From contig JAFGAM010000077.1 in NCBI GenBank assembly GCA_016933675.1, positions 1-53,732 on the forward strand: a stretch of 53,732 bases of DNA, in the 5' to 3' direction. The notes under the pieces are model-generated. The model saw only the letters and a list, made by a program, of their open reading frames with translations, was not told the origin of the DNA and ran no database searches. Both the position numbers and the translations under genes were made by a program. Position 1 is the first letter of the stretch. Each line of letters begins with the position of its first letter. Positions 16,181 through 24,569 of the stretch are shown here, in pieces. Source of the DNA: Candidatus Anaeroferrophillacea bacterium. GTDB lineage: Bacteria > Desulfobacterota > Anaeroferrophillalia > Anaeroferrophillales > Anaeroferrophillaceae.

Positions 16181-16626
16181 GGAGTATCCACCTTCTATCA
16201 AAGGTGCCGCGAATCATGATGGCATGTCAAGGTAAGAAATTCTGCCGAAGTGGGGGCGACGGCAATCCGTGGGTCGTGTTGATTGGTCGGATTAATATGC
16301 CGGTCGGCGAGAGAGCCGGGACGATGATTTTCTTTCCACATGACACTAGCGATGCGGATCATGCAAGTCAAGCGGAAAAGGGCGGTATGTATCCTGCTTT
16401 TTCATGCCGCGTGGGGTGGCGCAGTGCGGAAACGGGTTGTCAGGTGCCCCGATACCGGCGAACAACGGCGGAAAAATGCCAGCTGTACATGACGATGGCG
16501 CCATGATAGGGGAATCCGTGTCGGCAAAGGTATGCCGGACACCACTACCCGGATATCATCCCGGATGGTAGGGGACGATACCCCGGGGGTAGATATCGGC
16601 AAGTAAAGGCTTGCGGGAGGTGATTC
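16181..16626. other. Intergenic region with possible structured leader
   Basis: No convincing gene was seen. Before the thioesterase start, CTACCCGGATATCATCCCGG and GGTAGGGGACGATACCCC form overlapping inverted repeats (about 16549-16596). They could fold into a hairpin in the leader of the thioesterase-permease operon. No clear -35/-10 pair was recognised. Confidence 0.3.
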
Positions 16627-17097
16627 GTGCAGCAGACCGATGAATGCCGGGATACCGGTCCCCACCGTTTCGATTTGCCTGCGTGGATCAGTTGCGCCCC
16701 GTTCGAGGCGCTGCTGGCGATGGAGATCGTCAGCGCCGCCGCCGGCGAGGCGGTGCTGACCATGCCGTTTCTGCAGCAGTTCGCCCAGGGCGCGGGGCTG
16801 ATGCACGGCGGTGCCATCATGAGTCTGGCGGACACTGCGGTGGTGATGGCGATCAAAAGCCTGCTCCCGGTGGGCAGCCATTTTGCCACCATCGAGGCCA
16901 CCTGCAACTATCTCTATCCGGTGAAGCAGGGGGTGGTGACCGCCCGGGCGCGGATCACCGGCCGCGAGGAACGATTGATCCACGGCGAGGCGACGGTTTT
17001 CAATGAAGACGAACGGGCGGTGCTGGAGTTCCGCTCGGTGTTCAAAATCGCCCGCCGGACGCAGGTGACCGGCGTCCGCTTCGGAGACCGGTCATGA
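16627..17097 (+). CDS. PaaI family hot-dog thioesterase
   Basis: The 156-residue protein starts at GTG 16627, preceded by GGGAGGTG six bases upstream. GLMHGGAIMSLADTAVVMAI is the HGG-containing catalytic helix of PaaI/DUF4442-type acyl-CoA thioesterases, and ATIEATCNYLYPVKQGVV matches the following strand. It would hydrolyse an acyl-CoA in the cytoplasm. Its stop overlaps the start of the permease gene by four bases (ATGA), so the two are cotranslated. The pairing suggests the thioesterase releases, or guards against accumulation of, the acyl-CoA made from the imported acid. Confidence 0.88.
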   Translation: MQQTDECRDTGPHRFDLPAWISCAPFEALLAMEIVSAAAGEAVLTMPFLQQFAQGAGLMHGGAIMSLADTAVVMAIKSLLPVGSHFATIEATCNYLYPVKQGVVTARARITGREERLIHGEATVFNEDERAVLEFRSVFKIARRTQVTGVRFGDRS

Positions 17098-18590
17098 ATG
17101 AAACCGCCCGTTTCCTGCTTTCCTGGAGTCCGGTGCTGCTGCTTTTCGTGCTCGCCGTGGTGGTCCGGGTGCGGGCCCTGACGCTGGGGATCTGGGGCTG
17201 TATCGCGGCGGTGGTTCTTGCTTCCACCGCCTTTCCCACCGCGCCCGATGTTATCCTGCTGGCGGCGCTGGACGGCATTCTCACCACCGTGCCTCTGCTG
17301 CTGGTGGTGTTCTGCGGTATCCTGCTGTCCGTTTTTTTGCTGGAGAGGGGGTCGCTGCAGCGCCTCACCGGCTGGCTTGCCGGGGCGCACCTGCCCCACG
17401 GGCTGCGGATTGTGCTGCTTTCCTTCGGTATGGGAAATTTCCTCGAGGGCGCCGGGGTGATCGCCGAGCCGGTGGCCGCGCCCATGCTGCGGGCCGCCGG
17501 GGCATCGCCGACCGGGGCCGCGGCGCTGAGCATTGTCGGCTACGCCGGGCTCATGCATTTGGCTCTGGCCGGGGTCATCGTCACCGTTCTGGCGGCGGTG
17601 ACCGGGCTGCCCGTCGCCGCCCTGGCGCCGAAACTGGGGTGCCTGTCGCTGCCGGCGACCATCGGTTGCGCGCTGATCCTGCCGTTTCTCGTCGATCTCG
17701 ACCTGCCGCGCGGCCGCGCCTTGTTTCTGCTTCTGCTGACCGGTGCCGGGTCGGCGGGCTCCGCCTGGCTTATCGCCGCCGCCGGTGGCTTTCCCATTGC
17801 CGGCATGGGCGCCGGGCTCGCAGTTCTCGGCGGGTTTTACCTCGCCACCCGTTCCTTCCCCCGGCCGCAGGCGGGCATTCTCCGGGATCTGGCACCTTTC
17901 ATCCTGATCATCGGCTGCCTCGCGACGGTGAACCTGCTACCGCCGTTGAGATCACTGGCGGCGAGTAAATTCGTGCTGCCGGTTACCCTGATTCCGCACC
18001 ATACCATCAAAATCAGGCCGTTCTTCGATGCCTACGGCTACCTCTTTCTCGCGTTTCTGCTGGCCTTCCGGCTACACCGTGAAAGCGACGACCGGCTCGA
18101 TGACTGGCTCGGTCGCGGTGTCCGCAAGGCACTGATGCCGCTGGCGGCGATGGCGATCTTCGGCGCCATGGGTCAGGTCATCGCCTGCACCGGATACGGC
18201 AGTGGTTTCGCCGACTTCGACCCCACCCGCAATATGGCCCAGTGTCTCGCCCGGGGCCTGGCCGACCGCACCGGGACGGTGTTTCCGGTGTTCATCGCTC
18301 TGCTGGGCTGGGTCGGTACCTTCCTCACCGGCTACGGCGTCGCCTCGCTGATGCTCTTCGGTACCCTGATGATGGAAAGTGCCGGGATTCTGGGTATCGA
18401 CCCGGCCCTGCTGGCCGCCTCGCTGGCGGTGGGGGCGAGCGTCGGCAGCATCTCCAGCCCCTTCAAGGTCGCCCTGGCGACGCCGCTGACCGATGCCGTC
18501 GGCCGCGAGGGCGAGATCCTGAGCCGTACCATTCCGTTGGGGATTGCCATCTCGCTGCTGGTGGGGCTGGTGACCTGGGGGATGGGGTAG
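17094..18590 (+). CDS. L-lactate permease family transporter
   Basis: The 498-residue protein is almost entirely hydrophobic, with about 12-14 predicted helices. MGNFLEGAGVIAEPVAAPML and LGWVGTFLTGYGVASLMLFG match the conserved EGAG and G-W-x-G-x-F-L-T-G segments of LctP/LldP lactate/glycolate permeases. Standard LctP proteins are about 530-560 residues, so this one is a little short. In LldP the second motif is usually followed by a polar G-S-x-T-S-S stretch; here it is GYGVAS, so substrate preference may differ. It is expressed with the thioesterase upstream. Confidence 0.85.
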   Translation: MNETARFLLSWSPVLLLFVLAVVVRVRALTLGIWGCIAAVVLASTAFPTAPDVILLAALDGILTTVPLLLVVFCGILLSVFLLERGSLQRLTGWLAGAHLPHGLRIVLLSFGMGNFLEGAGVIAEPVAAPMLRAAGASPTGAAALSIVGYAGLMHLALAGVIVTVLAAVTGLPVAALAPKLGCLSLPATIGCALILPFLVDLDLPRGRALFLLLLTGAGSAGSAWLIAAAGGFPIAGMGAGLAVLGGFYLATRSFPRPQAGILRDLAPFILIIGCLATVNLLPPLRSLAASKFVLPVTLIPHHTIKIRPFFDAYGYLFLAFLLAFRLHRESDDRLDDWLGRGVRKALMPLAAMAIFGAMGQVIACTGYGSGFADFDPTRNMAQCLARGLADRTGTVFPVFIALLGWVGTFLTGYGVASLMLFGTLMMESAGILGIDPALLAASLAVGASVGSISSPFKVALATPLTDAVGREGEILSRTIPLGIAISLLVGLVTWGMG

Positions 18591-18646
18591 AAGCGGGGTA
18601 GAAGCGTAGGGTAGAAGCGTAGGGTAGAAACGTAGAAGCGGGGACG
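18586..18646. repeat. Tandem GTAGAAGCG repeat at the permease 3' end
   Basis: GTAGAAGCG recurs with GG or TAGG spacers (GTAGAAGCGGG, GTAGAAGCGTAGG, GTAGAAGCGTAGG, GTAGAAACG, TAGAAGCGGGG). The first copy includes the permease stop codon. Copy number may vary between strains. Confidence 0.7.
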
Positions 18647-18796
18647 TTGTTGAAATATTGAAAATCCTCACCGGCTGTAGTCCTGTCCAGGGTGTCGTAA
18701 CATGGGGTTGCCGGCCTCTTTTCACCTTCTGCACGCGAGACATACCAGGATGTGCCTCGATGTCCGTGCGGTGTGCCTTGATGTCGGCGGCAGCCC

Positions 18797-18835
18797 CGTC
18801 GATCTTGCGCGTCGATCTTGTACGTCAATCTTGCG
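18797..18835. repeat. 13-bp tandem repeat, three units
   Basis: CGTCGATCTTGCG, CGTCGATCTTGTA and CGTCAATCTTGCG lie head to tail. They are in the 594-base gap between the permease and the Rpn-type gene, where I find no gene. Confidence 0.7.
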
Positions 18836-18896
18836 CCCCGATATGCAAGCTTGAAATAATTGGCGGTTCATGCCATGTGTTGTATCGGTACTGGTG

Positions 18897-18985
18897 GAAT
18901 CGTAACAATCGTAGCGACCATAGTATAATTGTGACAACCGGCAAAATACGCCGAAACGGGATGGCAGTATAACGGCTCCAGACAG
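18897..18985 (+). repeat. Interspersed repeat family B, copy 3
   Basis: GAATCGTAACAATCGTAG ... GTGACAACCGGCAAAATACG then CCGAAACGGGATGGCAG. It aligns along most of its length with 6105-6190 and inversely with 11560-11620. Confidence 0.5.
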
Positions 18986-19021
18986 TGCCACAAAACCCGG
19001 TCCGCTCCGGACGATGGTGAT

Positions 19022-19158
19022 ACATGATGGCGTCGTAAAAGGTCTCCATCTGCTGCGTTGCGCTGCATCCTTCGTCGTTGCGGCGTACTCTCTGTACCCC
19101 TCATTTCTCAGGATTTGCGCGCCGTGCAGCTGGAGCTTTTTACGCAGCCATCCCTTTT
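19022..19158 (+). repeat. Interspersed repeat family A, fullest copy
   Basis: The copy begins GATGGCGTCGTAAAAGGTC and continues CTGCTGCGTTGCGCTGCATC. A small GCGTACTCTCTGTACCCC hairpin and CTCATTTCTCAGG come next, and it ends GAGCTTTTTACGCAGCCATC. The start (GATGGCGTCGTAAAA) and end (TTTTTACGCAGCCATC) are imperfect inverted repeats of each other, the structure of a small non-coding mobile element. Diverged relatives lie at 11440-11545 and 28855-28940. It directly precedes the Rpn-type gene. Confidence 0.6.
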
Positions 19159-19184
19159 TTCGAGTTGTTACGAGTTTATCATAC

Positions 19185-20165
19185 ATGGCGGAACACGACG
19201 GCGGCTATAAGAATCTTTTCTCCCATGCGCGCATGGTGGAGGACCTGCTGCGCGGCTTCGTCCGTGAGGACTGGGTCAGGCAGCTCGATTTCGCCACCCT
19301 GGAGAAGCTCGGCAACAGCTATGTGAGTGACGACCTGCGCCACCGTTGTGATGACGTTATCTGGCGCGTGCGCTGGGGCACAAACTGGCTGTACGTCTAT
19401 CTCCTGCTGGAGTTTCAGTCCGAGATCGACCGCTGGATGGCGGTGCGTATCATGACCTACGTCGGCCTGCTTTACCAGGATCTGATCAAGTCGGGGCGGG
19501 TGAGCGGCAACCACCGGCTGCCGCCGGTATTGCCGGTGGTGCTGTACAACGGCATCCAGCCGTGGACGGCGGCGACGGACATCGCCGCCCTGGTGGAGGA
19601 TGTCCCCGGCGGTCTGGGGCGCTACCGGCCGCGGCTCGAATACCTTTTGCTGTCCGAACGCGACTACGACGACCACGAACTGAAAGGCCTGCAGAACCTG
19701 GTCGCGGCGCTGTTTCGCATGGAGACCGGACCCAGTCCGGAACATGTGTTCGAGGTCGTCCAGCTGCTGCTGGAATGGCTGTCCAGCCCGGGGGATGAAC
19801 AGCGGACGCTGCGCCGGGCCTTCGCGGTATGGATCGGGCGGGTGCTGTTGCCGGCCCATTTCGACGTGACTGCACATCCAGCGATGGAAGACTTGTACGA
19901 GGTGAAGAACATGCTTGCCGAACGAGTGAAAGAATGGAAGAAGGCATACAAGGAAGAAGGCCTGCGGGAAGGCCGTCAGGAAGGCCGTCAGGAAGGCCGT
20001 CAGGAAGGTGAATCCGCTATTCTTCTGCACCAGGTGGAGCTGAAATTCGGCGCTGAAGCCGCGGCGATGTACCGTGGCCGCATCGAATCGGCCGACACCG
20101 ACACCCTGCGGAAATGGTCGGGGAACATCCTCACCGCCACGACGGCGGCGGAGATGTTCGCCTGA
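19185..20165 (+). CDS. Rpn family recombination-promoting nuclease / putative transposase
   Basis: I chose ATG 19185 (326 residues). The frame extends upstream only through a repeat element, so a longer start at 19014 is unlikely. The protein begins MAEHDGGYKNLFSHARMVED and has DDVIWRVRW followed by LYVYLLLEFQSEIDRWMAVR. These are the D and E-x-Q parts of the PD-(D/E)XK core of Rpn proteins, related to transposase_31. Family members are DNA endonucleases that increase RecA-independent recombination. Near the C-terminus GREEGRQEG-type repeats (coded by 12-base tandem repeats) form a charged linker. A repeat element sits immediately on each side of the gene. Confidence 0.82.
   Translation: MAEHDGGYKNLFSHARMVEDLLRGFVREDWVRQLDFATLEKLGNSYVSDDLRHRCDDVIWRVRWGTNWLYVYLLLEFQSEIDRWMAVRIMTYVGLLYQDLIKSGRVSGNHRLPPVLPVVLYNGIQPWTAATDIAALVEDVPGGLGRYRPRLEYLLLSERDYDDHELKGLQNLVAALFRMETGPSPEHVFEVVQLLLEWLSSPGDEQRTLRRAFAVWIGRVLLPAHFDVTAHPAMEDLYEVKNMLAERVKEWKKAYKEEGLREGRQEGRQEGRQEGESAILLHQVELKFGAEAAAMYRGRIESADTDTLRKWSGNILTATTAAEMFA
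19969..20006 (+). repeat. 12-bp in-frame tandem repeat in the Rpn gene
   Basis: GAAGGCCGTCAG is repeated three times with a partial fourth unit, coding EGRQ units. A multiple of three keeps the frame, so copy-number change would alter linker length without breaking the gene. Confidence 0.85.
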
Positions 20166-20525
20166 GCGCCCCGCTGCGCGCGTCACCGTTGTCGTGTTGT
20201 GCCGCGATGCCGTCCGTGCTGCACCGCAGTCACCACCGCCAGCGGGGAACTTCGTCCGTCCGTGGCCACCGCCACCGTGCGCGTTGCCGCTGCCGCGTTG
20301 TGCCGCCTTTGCCCTGGTGGAGATTTTCTGGCTCATCTGCCTCGCCTTTGGTTTCGGAATTTCGGTTGCCGTGTTGCGCCGCCTTCGCTCTGGTGGAGAT
20401 GGCGTAGTTGCGGAGGAAGCTGTGACGCGACGCGACGGCGAAAGCCCGCGAGCTAGCGTCCCATACTGCCCGCGGCAGCGATTCATCATCACGTAACTTC
20501 GCGCTGAAATCGGCACACGTCATTT
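20166..20525. repeat. Repeat-rich intergenic block including family C copy 2
   Basis: Bases 20456-20525 are the second copy of the 70-base family C repeat. Before it, GTTGTGCCGCCTTTGCCCTG-type and GTTGCGCCGCCTTCGCTCTG-type units followed by GTGGAGAT (about 20293-20325 and 20371-20401) form a degenerate direct repeat. An open minus-strand frame crosses the block but overlaps the UbiD start and resembles repeat-derived sequence. I see no gene here. Confidence 0.6.
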
Positions 20526-20592
20526 GCAGGGAACGGATGCGCCGCCGAAAGGCGGCGTTGCCGCATTGATGGCGGGAAAGAAAGGACAGGCG

Positions 20593-22446
20593 GTGGGCTA
20601 TCGCAACCTGCAGGAATGCATCGTCGATCTGGAACGCGCCGGGCGGCTTCGGCGCATCGGTGTGCCGCTGGATCCGCACCTGGAAGTCGGGGCGATTCAG
20701 CGGCGTGTCTATCGCGCCGGCGGGCCGGCGCTCCTTTTCACCCGGCCGAATGGGTGCGCATTTCCCCTGCTGGGCAACCTCTTCGGTACCCTGGAGCGGA
20801 CGAGATTCATCTTCCGCGACGCTCTGCCGGTCATCGAGTGCCTGGTGCGGGCGAAGATTGACCCGCGCGAGTTTTTGAAACGACCGGCAAACCTTGCCCG
20901 CCTGCTGTCGGGGATGCTTCATCTGCTACCTCGTTTCGGTGCCCGCGGGCCGGTGCTGGGCTGCCGGGGCGCCGTTTCCGATCTGCCGCGGCTGGTCTCC
21001 TGGCCCGCCGACGGCGGGCCTTTTATTACCCTGCCGCAGGTCTATTCCGAGGGTCCCGAACAACCCGGCTGGCGCCATGCCAACCTGGGGATGTACCGCA
21101 TCCAGATTGCCGGCAACGACTACGTTCCCGACCGCGAGGTCGGGCTTCACTACCAGATCCATCGCGGTATCGGGGTGCATCATCAGGCGGCGGCCGCCCG
21201 CGGTGAAGCGCTCCGGGTCAACGTTTTCGTCGGCGGGCCGCCGGCGCTGGCGGTGGCGGCGGTGATGCCGCTGCCCGAAGGGATGCCGGAGCTGGCCTTC
21301 GCCGGGCTGCTCGGCGGTCGGCGAATGAAGATGGTGCGCCGCGGCGACGGGCTGCCCATCCCCGCCGAGGCCGATTTCTGCATTGTCGGCAGCATTGCGC
21401 CGCACAAGACGAAGCCCGAGGGGCCCTTCGGCGATCACCTGGGCTACTACAGCCTGGTGCACGATTTCCCGGTCCTGGATGTCGAGGCGGTGTACCATCG
21501 CCACGACGCCGTCTGGCCGTTTACCACCGTAGGCCGGCCGCCCCAGGAGGATACCAGCTTCGGCGCCTTTATCCATGAGTTGACCGGCGCCCTCATACCC
21601 GGAGAATTGCCCGGCGTACGGGCGGTCAACGCGGTGGATGCCGCCGGCGTCCATCCGTTGCTGCTGGCGGTGGGCAGTGAACGTTACACCCCTTATGCCG
21701 CCGAACGGGAGCCGGAAGAACTGCTGACCCAGGCGAACCGCATCCTTGGTACCGGCCAGCTGTCGCTGGCCAAATATCTGCTGATCATCGATGCCGTCGC
21801 CGCGCCGGGGGTCGAAATCAACGATGTCGAAGGCTACATCGGCCAGGTGCTGCGTCGGGTCGACTGGCGCCGCGACCTGCATTTCCAGACCCGGACCACT
21901 ATCGATACCCTCGACTACAGCGGCAGCGGCCTCAATCGCGGTTCCAAGGTGGTGATCGCCGCCGCCGGGCCGCCGCGGCGCGAATTGGGGATTGAGATTC
22001 CGGCCGCTTTCGGTACCCCGAATGGCCTGCCGACCGGTTTCTCCGAGCCGCGCGTCGCCCTGCCCGGCGTTGTCGTGCTGCGCGGTCCTGCCTGTGGTGC
22101 TCACCGGCCCGGCACCGACGAAGACCTGCTGCAACTGGTAAAAATGTCGCTTCCGGACGGTTTTGCCGATCACTTCCCACTGCTGGCGGTGGTGGACGAC
22201 AGCGCGGCCGCGGCCCGCAGCCTGGATAACCTTCTCTGGCAGGTGTTCACCCGCTCGGACCCGGCGGCGGACATCTACGGCTTCGGTGCCGCAACCGTCG
22301 CCAGACACTGGGGCTGCACCGGCCCGCTGGTGATCGATGCGCGTCGCAAGCCGCACCATGCGCCGCCGCTGGAGGAGGATCCGGCCGTCACCCGCCGGGT
22401 GGAGGAACTGGCGGCCCGGGGCGGGCCGCTGTACGGGCTGTACTGA
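20593..22446 (+). CDS. UbiD family decarboxylase
   Basis: I selected GTG 20593 because AAAGGA lies just upstream and the product then begins MGYRNLQECIVDLERAGRL, as UbiD proteins usually do. ATG 20569 or TTG 20524 would add residues coming partly from a repeat. The 617-residue length fits the longer UbiD branch found in anaerobes. KPEGPFGDHLGYYSLV (near residues 274-289) is the conserved metal/prenyl-FMN-site region, and TVGRPPQEDTSFGAF is also typical. UbiD enzymes reversibly decarboxylate aromatic or unsaturated acids using prenylated FMN made by UbiX, which is not in this window. Quinone synthesis or aromatic-acid breakdown are both possible roles. Confidence 0.87.
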   Translation: MGYRNLQECIVDLERAGRLRRIGVPLDPHLEVGAIQRRVYRAGGPALLFTRPNGCAFPLLGNLFGTLERTRFIFRDALPVIECLVRAKIDPREFLKRPANLARLLSGMLHLLPRFGARGPVLGCRGAVSDLPRLVSWPADGGPFITLPQVYSEGPEQPGWRHANLGMYRIQIAGNDYVPDREVGLHYQIHRGIGVHHQAAAARGEALRVNVFVGGPPALAVAAVMPLPEGMPELAFAGLLGGRRMKMVRRGDGLPIPAEADFCIVGSIAPHKTKPEGPFGDHLGYYSLVHDFPVLDVEAVYHRHDAVWPFTTVGRPPQEDTSFGAFIHELTGALIPGELPGVRAVNAVDAAGVHPLLLAVGSERYTPYAAEREPEELLTQANRILGTGQLSLAKYLLIIDAVAAPGVEINDVEGYIGQVLRRVDWRRDLHFQTRTTIDTLDYSGSGLNRGSKVVIAAAGPPRRELGIEIPAAFGTPNGLPTGFSEPRVALPGVVVLRGPACGAHRPGTDEDLLQLVKMSLPDGFADHFPLLAVVDDSAAAARSLDNLLWQVFTRSDPAADIYGFGAATVARHWGCTGPLVIDARRKPHHAPPLEEDPAVTRRVEELAARGGPLYGLY

Positions 22447-22901
22447 AAGGGTTGATGTTCACTTCGGCAACCGGGACCTAACCTCAGCAGCGCAATAAAA
22501 CCTCATTGAATATCTGTGTGCTGGTGCGCGTGACGGGACACAATCGCGGTCGGATTCGGTTTGTGAAGGATTATCCCGATTGCTTCGGGGTCGGCATCGG
22601 CGTATCGGCGCCGGTCTGTTGTGGCCTTTTTCATGTGGGCAGTGCTTACCTCACCGTGATCATGTACGTGGGTCATGACCGGGTGTGATTTATGTTGCCG
22701 TGGCGACGGGGGTGTGTTAAAAGCACAATATTTCAATGGGTATAGCGAAGATGTGACCGGTATTGTTGCCGATGGTGCCCGAGGTTTTCAGTGCCTTGAC
22801 GTTGTTGCCATTTCGCGATCATCTCCTGCTGAAGTAATTTCCTGTCACCGTCCCATGATGTCGGCAATAACCGGGGGCGGTTTTTTGTGGAGGAGGGTCA
22901 A
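22447..22901. other. Intergenic region upstream of the MetF gene
   Basis: The 455-base gap is less GC-rich than its surroundings and holds no convincing gene. Just before the MetF ribosome site, AACCG-GGGG-CGGTT followed by TTTTG (about 22869-22887) is a terminator-like hairpin in the leader. An attenuator is possible, but the stem is only five base pairs. GTGATCATGTACGTGGGTCA near 22656-22676 is another imperfect dyad. Confidence 0.3.
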
Positions 22902-24440
22902 GTGGCAAACAGGTATAGAGAATCATTGCTTGACAAGGAACGTTTCACGATCGAATGGGAAGTGGTTCCGGGGCGGGGCGCCTTTGAAAAAGTGCAGCTT
23001 GATTTTATTGCCAAGTGTGAGAAAGCCGCGGCTTATGGCCGGATTGATGCGCTTGCGGTTACCGATAATCCAGGCGGCAATCCGGCGATTTCTCCTGAGG
23101 TGATGGGTGCCGAGGTTAAAAAACTCGGGCTTGAACCGATCACCTATTTCACCTGTAAGGACAAAAATCGCAACGAGCTTGAAAGTCTGCTGTACGGCAT
23201 GGCCCGGAGTGAGGTGTCCAACCTTTTGGTTATGAGTGGTGATTATCCGGTTGCCGGTTACCAGGGGAGATCGCGTCCGGTCTTCGATCTCGATCCGGTC
23301 CATGTTCTGCAGCTGGTTTCCGCAATGAATGAAGGACTTGAGTTTCCCGGTATGAAGGGAACGGTCAAGTTGAAGCCGACCGATTTTTTCCCCGGTGCGG
23401 TGGTGTCTCCGTTTAAGATTCTCGAATCGGAGCAGATGGTTCAATATTACAAACTCAAAAAGAAAATTGCCGCCGGGGCTCGTTTTATCATAACTCAGAC
23501 CGGTTATGACGCACGTAAATTTCACGAATTAATGCAGTTTCGCGACCAGGAAGGTCTGGATGTGCCGTTTATCGGTAATATCTATATTCTGCCCTTTGGT
23601 GCCGCGAAGGCAATGAGCAACAATCTGGTGCCCGGTTGTGTCGTTACCAGACGTCTTGTCGAGGTCCTCGATGGTGAGCGCAAGGCCGAAGACAAAGGAA
23701 AAAAAGCACGGCTTTTGCGCGGGGCCGGGATGTTTGCTTTTATGAAAGGCATGGGCTACGATGGCGTCCATATCAGTGGACTTGGAGTTTCATTTGACGA
23801 TGTCGTTGAGGTTATTGAACGGGGTGAAGAACTTGTTCCGGAATGGCAGGATATCGTGGCGGAATTTGACTATCCGCAGGATAATGGTTTCTACTATTTC
23901 CGGAAGCAGGAGGGCAATATCCTAAACCGCCGGGAACGGGCGCCGCGTACCGTCCGGGCTGCGTTGCCGTTCAGTTACCGGTTGACGCGGCTGGTACATA
24001 ATTTATGTTTCGAGCCGGCTGGACTTATGTTTGGCCTGACGCAAAAACTGGTTGCAAAATGGGGGGAGAGCGGTTTTTTCAGGAAGTTTGAACACCTGGT
24101 CAAGGTTGCAATGTATGATTGTATGGATTGTGGTGACTGCGCTCTGCCGGATGTCGCCTATCTCTGCCCGATGTCGCAGTGTCCGAAAAACCAGCGTAAC
24201 GGCGCCTGCGGCGGCAGCTACAACGGGTGGTGTGAGGTGTATCCGAAGGAGAAAAGGTGTGTCTGGGTCCAGGCTTATGAGCGTTTGAAAAACTACCATG
24301 AAGAAGGCCGGATCGAGAACAATCTGGTACCGCCGCCGAACTGGGATTTTTTCCATACTTCATCATGGGTCAACTACTTTTCAGGGCGTGATCATTCCGC
24401 CAAAAAAATCGGCATCAAGCCCCCGGCCGGGAAAGGCTGA
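22902..24440 (+). CDS. metF: Methylenetetrahydrofolate reductase with MetV-like C-terminal domain
   Basis: The start is GTG 22902, preceded by GGAGGAGGG, giving 512 residues. The N-terminal 300 residues form a MetF-type barrel (FTIEWEVVPGRG, LLVMSGDYPVAGYQG, TVKLKPTDFFPGAVV, FIITQTGYD, GVHISGLG). From residue 407 a cysteine-rich block follows (CMDCGDCALPDVAYLCPMSQ then CPKNQRNGACGGS). It matches the MetV/zinc-binding partner domain found with MetF in the Wood-Ljungdahl methyl branch of acetogens and relatives. The fusion would let one protein receive electrons from a ferredoxin-like donor to reduce methylene-THF to methyl-THF. Base composition is visibly lower in GC than in adjoining genes. 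Confidence 0.88.
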   Translation: MANRYRESLLDKERFTIEWEVVPGRGAFEKVQLDFIAKCEKAAAYGRIDALAVTDNPGGNPAISPEVMGAEVKKLGLEPITYFTCKDKNRNELESLLYGMARSEVSNLLVMSGDYPVAGYQGRSRPVFDLDPVHVLQLVSAMNEGLEFPGMKGTVKLKPTDFFPGAVVSPFKILESEQMVQYYKLKKKIAAGARFIITQTGYDARKFHELMQFRDQEGLDVPFIGNIYILPFGAAKAMSNNLVPGCVVTRRLVEVLDGERKAEDKGKKARLLRGAGMFAFMKGMGYDGVHISGLGVSFDDVVEVIERGEELVPEWQDIVAEFDYPQDNGFYYFRKQEGNILNRRERAPRTVRAALPFSYRLTRLVHNLCFEPAGLMFGLTQKLVAKWGESGFFRKFEHLVKVAMYDCMDCGDCALPDVAYLCPMSQCPKNQRNGACGGSYNGWCEVYPKEKRCVWVQAYERLKNYHEEGRIENNLVPPPNWDFFHTSSWVNYFSGRDHSAKKIGIKPPAGKG

Positions 24441-24569
24441 TCCCCGTTCCCGGTGTGATCGTCCTCCGTTCCGCGCTGGATATGCCGGTTATCTTCACTT
24501 GCCGTTATGCCTCAAGGGGAAAGGGCGTGCAAAAAGAAAAAATTTTCATCAACAGAAGGATGGTTGCCC

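Noticed and set aside
19014-19184. 57-codon N-terminal extension of the Rpn gene
   Set aside because: It is the translation of the family A repeat; the protein family starts at the ATG at 19185.
20230-20922. 230-residue minus-strand frame crossing the family C repeat
   Set aside because: It overlaps the start of the UbiD gene and is built partly of repeat DNA; no ribosome site or family support.
20926-22359. 477-residue minus-strand frame
   Set aside because: Antisense to the UbiD gene, rich in His, Gln and Arg with no domain.
22860-22890. Possible riboswitch before metF
   Set aside because: Only a five-base-pair stem with a short T-tract was seen, and no conserved core of a known riboswitch class could be matched.
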